DNA of 64,000 nt, taken from Gymnopilus junonius. Lineage: Eukaryota > Basidiomycota > Agaricomycetes > Agaricales > Galerinaceae. The stretch lies in NCBI GenBank assembly GCA_015501075.1, contig JADNYJ010000072.1, positions 62,001-126,000 on the forward strand, written 5' to 3'. How positions within the stretch are numbered: position 1 is the stretch's first letter; each line of letters starts with the position of its first letter. Of this stretch, positions 58,859-64,000 are shown piece by piece. The position numbers and the translations under genes are program-made. Under the pieces are notes generated by a model. That model searched no databases, was not told the DNA's origin, and saw only the letters and a program-made list of their open reading frames with translations.

Positions 58859-60645
58859 ATGACCATGTCGACCGCAGATCATGTTGACTCAGTATTTCCT
58901 CTCCTTTCTCCTTCTCATACCTCTGCATGCTAATGAGCGGTTCCATAGGCTTTCAATGTCTGCGAGATCAAGGCTCCAGATGGATCTATTATTGCCAAAT
59001 TCGTGCCTTTTGGGTCGACGTTGACTGAGTTGTATGTGAAAGATAAGGATGGAAACCTGAGAAACGTGGTCTTGGGCTATGACGATAACGTGGGTGTACT
59101 ATTCAAGATTAATGCCTGTCGTATTCACTATACTTTCTGATAGTCTCTGTTACTTACGGACCCGGCTCATCCAGTGTTCAACGGAATAGTAGGACGGTGA
59201 GATTACAGCCTCTGAACCTGTCTATCCATGATTGAGAAACCTATTTAGATATGCAGGTCGTATTAAGAACGGTACACAGTTCGTATTGAGCGCTTTGTAT
59301 TTGGCTCTAATCCGCCTTTTCAGGGACATTCTCTATCCCAATCTTGAAGAATCCGAAGGATGGTGAGCCGAATGTCTATCATATACCAACAAACGACCAT
59401 GACGGCGAGTTCTGTGGCATATGATCTTTCGTTTACGATGCTAACACCTGAACAGGCCAGGTTTGTTTAGTTCGAAATTCTGCTCATCTCTCATCAATTC
59501 ATTACTCGCATGATAGGTTACACTTCATGGGGGCATCAATGGATGGGATCGTCGTACTTGGACCCTTGTTGAGAGAACGCCTACAAGTGTGACATATAAG
59601 CATGTCGATAACGCAGACGAAGGGTTTCCAGGTACTGTTACAGCTTTTGTAAGTTATTAATTATACACACCCACACTATTTGTTTGATGCTCTCTCAGGC
59701 TACACATTCAGTCTCTAACGGCGGGATATTGCGCACCTATGTTCGGGCTTCTGCTACCGAAAAGGTCTTATTTCCCCTAAAAATTCTGAGGACACGACTG
59801 AAATTTTGACTTTTCAGACGCCCTCTTATGTTGACCCACATATTTACTGGTAAGTCTCAATCTTTCGTATCACGCCGTTACGTCTCTCATCAAGAACACT
59901 AGGAATCTGGATGCATTCCAGGATGGCAGTGATGACATACTCTCTCACTGGTTTCGTCTTGACGCGTCTCGTTACATTGAAGTAGACGAGCTTGCCATTC
60001 CGGACAGGAAATGTATTAAGCGTCGAAGAAAATCCGTTCGATTTTCGAAAGGAAAGGCAGATTGGGGACAAATGGGATGAAACCAGTCGATTTGTGCGGT
60101 GCTGGTAAGTATACATTGCTTTGAGGCCCATACTCCTTTTCAGAAGGCATTGGATGCATAGGTTCCGTCGGGTACAATGCTGGATGGGTTCTAGACGATC
60201 CTGGAGAAAAGCGTCCTGTATATCCCTAAGAAGCGACCTCTCCGGCATTCGGTAAGCCCATGCAACCCTTCGAATAGGATGGTGCCAATGCAATTAATGG
60301 TGTCTGCAGTCTCGAAATCTACACTAATCAACCTGCAGTTGTGGCTTACACATCTTATTGGCTTAATACTCCTCGGAAAGAAATGCATGGGGGACCATCC
60401 GTTAATTACGGCCCGTCTTCTGCTGTCGCCATCGAGCAGCAAGGTCATATCGCGGCTATCAACACTCCTGAGTGGGGTGTCGATCAGATGTGTATGTACT
60501 TATTTTCAGATTTATTCTATGAAGCGCTCGTAGCCAGTTCTGATTGTGCTTGGCGAGCTCGTGCTAACTATAATCTTTCGCTATTTAGATTATCCCGAGA
60601 GGGATTACGAATGGAGATCAGAATACAAGTTTTCCATTGTCTAAA
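58859..60645 (+). CDS. Aldose 1-epimerase (galactose mutarotase) family, frameshifted
   Basis: A short first exon (MTMSTADHVDSA, 58859 to about 58892) is followed by many small exons. Motifs in order are FNVCEIKAPDGS, PFGSTLTELYVKDKDG, then HPVFNGIVG and YAGRIKNG, QVTLHGGINGWDRRTW (substrate-binding His), GFPGTVTAF, THHIYWNLDAF (second His), RLDASRYIEVDELAIP, LEIYTNQPAVVAYTS and EWGVDQMYYPERDYEWRSE, ending at the stop 60643-60645. The enzyme interconverts alpha and beta anomers of aldoses, such as galactose, for the Leloir pathway. The frame slips at 60000-60003, where one base is in excess relative to IPTGN, and again near 60195-60230. Whether these are consensus errors or real lesions is open. 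About ten introns are needed, some of doubtful exact borders. Confidence 0.75.
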
Positions 60646-61229
60646 TGCAATAGAAGCTTCGCGGCTCTGGAGTTCTGGTACGCTTACGAAGATGTGTTCC
60701 ATATGTCATTAACTAGTCTGTTTATTGAATCTAAGTTACATTCTATGTGTTCTTGACCTGCGCGTATAAATAGGGGTTTAAATCTTTCTGCATGCAAATC
60801 ATTGCCAAATTAGCATCCGGCCACGAACGCGTATGTTCCGATAGGACCCATCACATTTGCTTCGGCTTTACCGTTTTCCTCCGTCATGTCGCATGAGGTG
60901 CCTCGGCGTCCAAATTGAACACTTATGAACCTTGTCCATGAGGTTGGCTTGTCCCCGAGGTCCGAACTATAAATGAGGGGTCGTCTTTTTCTATCGCTTT
61001 CTTCCAGTAGCACCGAGGTTCCCACAATCAATTGCTTATGAACGGAGAGTTTTATTAGCAACCTGCAAATGGCCCACGTTCTCGACTCTCGAGGGCCTAT
61101 GTGAAGTCATCGACACTCAAAGACGACACCTACACTCCTTTAACCATCCATTCATTAGTTATTCACAGAAATTTTCCAGATCATTCATTCTTCTGGCCAA
61201 CAGGCCGCCTTTATGGTATCTGGATCACC
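60646..61229. other. Intergenic region, no gene seen
   Basis: No conserved frame on either strand. A minus-strand frame at 60810-61061 has no recognisable features. The last part is the promoter and leader of the membrane-protein gene. Confidence 0.5.
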
Positions 61230-62858
61230 ATGTCAGCTGAACTGACAACAGAGCAGCTGGCGAGTATAACGCGAGATATGTGAGTCGTTTCGACCATTCT
61301 TTAGCTTAACTCAGAACCGTTATTTCTATCAGGAGGGCGACAAAGATGTTTTCCCTAGCATCATGCGGTGAGTAACTTTCGGTCAGGAGTTTTCGAATTC
61401 GGCTTAGACTTTACTAGTGATGCTGTTCTACGATATCATGCTTACCTTTGGAGAAGAGGTGGAACGTATTTGGCTGAAAAAGTTCTCGTTCTTCACTATC
61501 TTATGGTTCCTCGTAAACTTTCGTTTTTTTTTTTCGCAAGCGACAGTCGGCTGACCGCCTACCAAGAATCGATATCTTTCTCCGCTCGGCTATATTGTGA
61601 TCATCGTCTGTACGTAGGCTTCGTGGTTCTGCCAGACTTTACTCTGATGCGTATTACAAGCGTTCAATGATCCTTGGAGTCAAGAAGTTTGTAATCGCTA
61701 CGTTCTTTATCCTGAGGCGCTGAAATGCGTTACGTCCTTTGTCATTGGAAGTGAGTTTATGGTTCCGTCCGTGCCTTTTCTTCTTCTCAACCTACTCCCA
61801 AGTGATCTTTATTATCAGGCTATATGCGATATATTCAAGAAGCCTGACAATATTGTTAATTGGAGTCTGCTTCTTAGCCCTCGAACTCGCGTTAAAGATA
61901 GTACGTTCCTCAAAGCGAAGTCAACCAGTGTCTGATTTCCGAAGTAGTGGGCATTCACTGATGGAACGAGCATCAGCTTACCTGCGGGTCTGTTTCATTT
62001 GGACTGGACATAGCAATTATGGCCTCTTAACCGCTTGCAGGACTTGTTGGATGCATTCTTGTGGGGCAACAATACAGGTAGGTTTCCTATTCATGAACTG
62101 TCCTGGCCATTGATATGAAAACGACTCTGCAGCCGCTTCGTATTCACTTGGGTCGCTGAGCTCATATTCGGTACGTTAAAGACCATGACAGATGCTCCTA
62201 TCTGAGCGTTACTTGAATCAGACACTGTGGTTGTTTTCTTGACGTTTTGGCGAACCGCAAGAGTGCGTCAAGAGAGGAGCGGAAACACGATGTCGCTCTA
62301 TAATCTGATCCTCCGCGACGGTGCGTATCTCTCTAATCGTTGAAGCTCTTGTATTCAGAATTGACTGGCTAGGCCTCGTATATTTTGCTGTAATATTTGG
62401 CGTCAACTTGGCTACGGTCTTGGTGTTTCTTGTAAGCAATATTATTTGCCCCTTTTGTTATTTTTGATTTGATGCTACTTTCATGTAGCTTGCACCTGTG
62501 AGTTTTTTAATTACAGTTACCGGAACCTTCCAATATATTTATTAACGTCACCAAGCCGAATTTGAAGGCCATTCCTGCCAGCTTCACGACCTTGTGAGTA
62601 GGGGTATTCCAGTGATTTCCGAAAGATGTATACTGACGACATCGCCTCAGGTTGACTAGTTTGATGGTCTCGCGACTAATTCTGAACCTCCGCGATGCTG
62701 GTATGAAACACGAAGATCATAATGCAACCTATGCCCTCGAACCTGTTACTACCGAAAGATTCTCGGTAAGAAAGAGCATTGAAAGTCAGTCATTTATAAA
62801 TTCCCATATTGGACATCAAGTTGGGCTTACTACTTCAGTGCTTCCTAGCCGAATTTGA
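61230..62858 (+). CDS. DUF6533-type seven-helix membrane protein, probably intact
   Basis: Start MSAELTTEQLASITRDM. Splicing out a 54-nt intron gives KMFSLASCVMLFYDIMLTFG, the DUF6533 signature, then EEVERIWLKKFSFFTILWFL, NRYLSPLGYIVIIVSF, NDPWSQEVCNRYVLYPEAL, a TSFVIG helix, IIRLYAIYSRSLTILLIGVC, WAFTDGTSISLPAGLVGCIL, RFVFTWVAELIF, VVFLTFWRTARVRQ, and two more hydrophobic segments. The C terminus is hydrophilic and ends at 62858. About eleven short introns all keep the frame. The overall order of helices and the NRY and LRLYA-type motifs match the gene at 40004-41803, so the two are paralogues. Function is unknown. They are expected in a cell membrane, and their topology recalls fungal receptor-like proteins. 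Confidence 0.8.
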
Positions 62859-63850
62859 TGCTCAGTGAACGCCTTTCACTCTCAGAACAAGTGGCATAAC
62901 CAAATTGAACCTCAGTTGTACCAGTCGTCCTCCGTAAGCTAGAGTCTGGTATTACTTATACGTTCCCTCCTTCGTGTGAGTCTTGTCATTCGTTTTCTGG
63001 AGCTTCTCAAATGGAAAACTTCAATATAGCATCGAAGCAGCTTCAACATTGCCGCTAGACTGTTAGCGTTCCGTAGGGCACACTAGCATTGCCCATTTCT
63101 CGCTTGTAGTAGTAACCTTAGGCTAAACTGAAATAATACAGGAAGCCGGGTTTTTAGTACTGACAGCAGACTTTGAGAAGAACAGTCCCTGATTCTCGTA
63201 AAAGCCAAGGTGCACGAAATTAAGATGACTCCTAGTTTCTCCTCAAGCCAAATATTTCTGTCTATCGATTTGTTCGCCTTCCTTGTATTATCGTCGTCTT
63301 CATTCTTTTCCTTACTTGTGATGTCCTATGTTCTCCAGTGGATATTTCCTCAGTCTCCCCTATGTCGTACGTGGACCTTGCCGATCGCAGGCCTTTCATA
63401 GTAATAGTTCCCAGTGATCCAAAAAAATTGTTACTTGATTCGAGTCCAATGATGGCTGCACCAGACTTGTAAGTAGCTTTAAATTATTCTATTTGCGTGC
63501 CTTGAAAAAATATTTATTTGCTTTAGGATGCTGCGGGACAGTCCATCCTTTGGGTTTGGTCACAACGTTGCAGGAGATGCGCTTATGCCTGCCAATCTTG
63601 CTGGTCAACAGCACGTGTAGTAATACTAAATTTTGGAAGCCAAATCATGTCAATTTTTGCTTTCAATTAACTTCGCCCAGTCGAAGTACACTGCAGCAGT
63701 AATCTTGGATTGTTCTGCCTGTGAAATTTAGGTGTGCAGTCCACAAGGCCGTCTCGGCAAGTGGATGCCTTGTCGTTCTAACACGGACAAACATTTTCGT
63801 CACCGCGGTAGACAGCGACAAACGCCATTTGCTCATCATTCAAAACCCTC
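62859..63850. other. Intergenic region, no confident gene
   Basis: About 1 kb with several short frames, one of them hydrophobic (63210-63401), but none with a recognised motif or clear exon chain. The final 100 bases are the likely promoter of the gene at 63851. Confidence 0.45.
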
Positions 63851-64000
63851 ATGGCACCCAAGTACACGCCCTTACCCACCGACCCCGCTTATAGCCCATC
63901 ATTGCGCCCCGATACACCCTCATATCCTCCTCCCTACGACTCTAACGAAGAACACCCAAGTTTATCTTTCTCGGAGGACATCGAGGAGGAAGCTCCTCGT
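63851..64000 (+). CDS. N-terminal part of an unrecognised protein, cut by the right edge
   Basis: The frame opens with MAPKYTPLPTDPAYSPSLRP and continues, Pro/Ser/Tyr-rich then acidic (EDIEEEAPR), to the end of the window. This style of N terminus, a cytosolic tail rich in Pro and Ser, is common in basidiomycete membrane proteins. The visible 50 residues are not enough to name a family. Confidence 0.5.
   Translation, partial: MAPKYTPLPTDPAYSPSLRPDTPSYPPPYDSNEEHPSLSFSEDIEEEAPR

Overview
The window is nuclear DNA of a filamentous basidiomycete, most likely an Agaricomycete. Genes carry many 48-70 nt GT-AG introns with CTNAC-type branch points. The families present fit this: PLAC8 proteins, DUF6533 seven-helix proteins, HsbA, a CBM1-GH6 cellobiohydrolase, F-box proteins and a Crinkler/RHS-type P-loop protein.

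Left third (1-25.8 kb), a repeat island. Three tandem copies (A, B, C) of an unusual PLAC8-domain gene lie on the + strand at 1218-4215, 10362-13401 and 19535-22605. They are separated by two near-identical spacers of about 6.1 kb. The middle copy is a hybrid: it matches copy C up to the end of exon 1 and copy A from intron 1 onward, as expected from unequal crossing-over. The array is bracketed by a roughly 0.9-kb inverted repeat (1-909 and 24882-25793) made of pieces of a Crinkler/RHS-type gene. The left arm runs off the window edge. Each spacer holds an AT-rich half and a TATA-led, intron-dense half built of about 300-bp exon/intron units that each carry a hairpin.

Middle (25.5-54.4 kb), ordinary gene space. 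In order: an intact Crinkler/RHS-type gene (25506-27748), an F-box gene (28124-29718), a mitochondrially targeted protein (30419-31829), about 4.7 kb without a recognisable gene, an ammonium transporter (36526-38417), a candidate 66-aa protein (38989-39289), a DUF6533 membrane protein (40004-41803), the GH6 cellobiohydrolase cel6A (43226-44949), a DHA2-type MFS transporter (45295-47476), an HsbA protein (49353-50055), an HpcH/HpaI aldolase (50295-51331), then on the minus strand an F-box protein with an acidic tail and a normal-sized PLAC8 protein.

Right end (54.4-64 kb). Two non-autonomous TIR elements (55693-56669, and 57401-58518 with a 7-bp target duplication) sit in or beside an unrecognised minus-strand gene. 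After them come an aldose 1-epimerase, a second DUF6533 protein and the first exon of a gene cut by the right edge.

Function: cel6A, the MFS transporter, the aldose epimerase, HsbA and the ammonium transporter suit a litter- or wood-decaying saprotroph, but nothing shows that they form a co-regulated cluster. Several otherwise well-conserved genes (cel6A, MFS, the mitochondrial protein, PLAC8 copies A and B) contain single-base frameshifts, mostly one C or G missing from a C/G run. Many apparent breaks may therefore be assembly-consensus errors rather than real pseudogenization.
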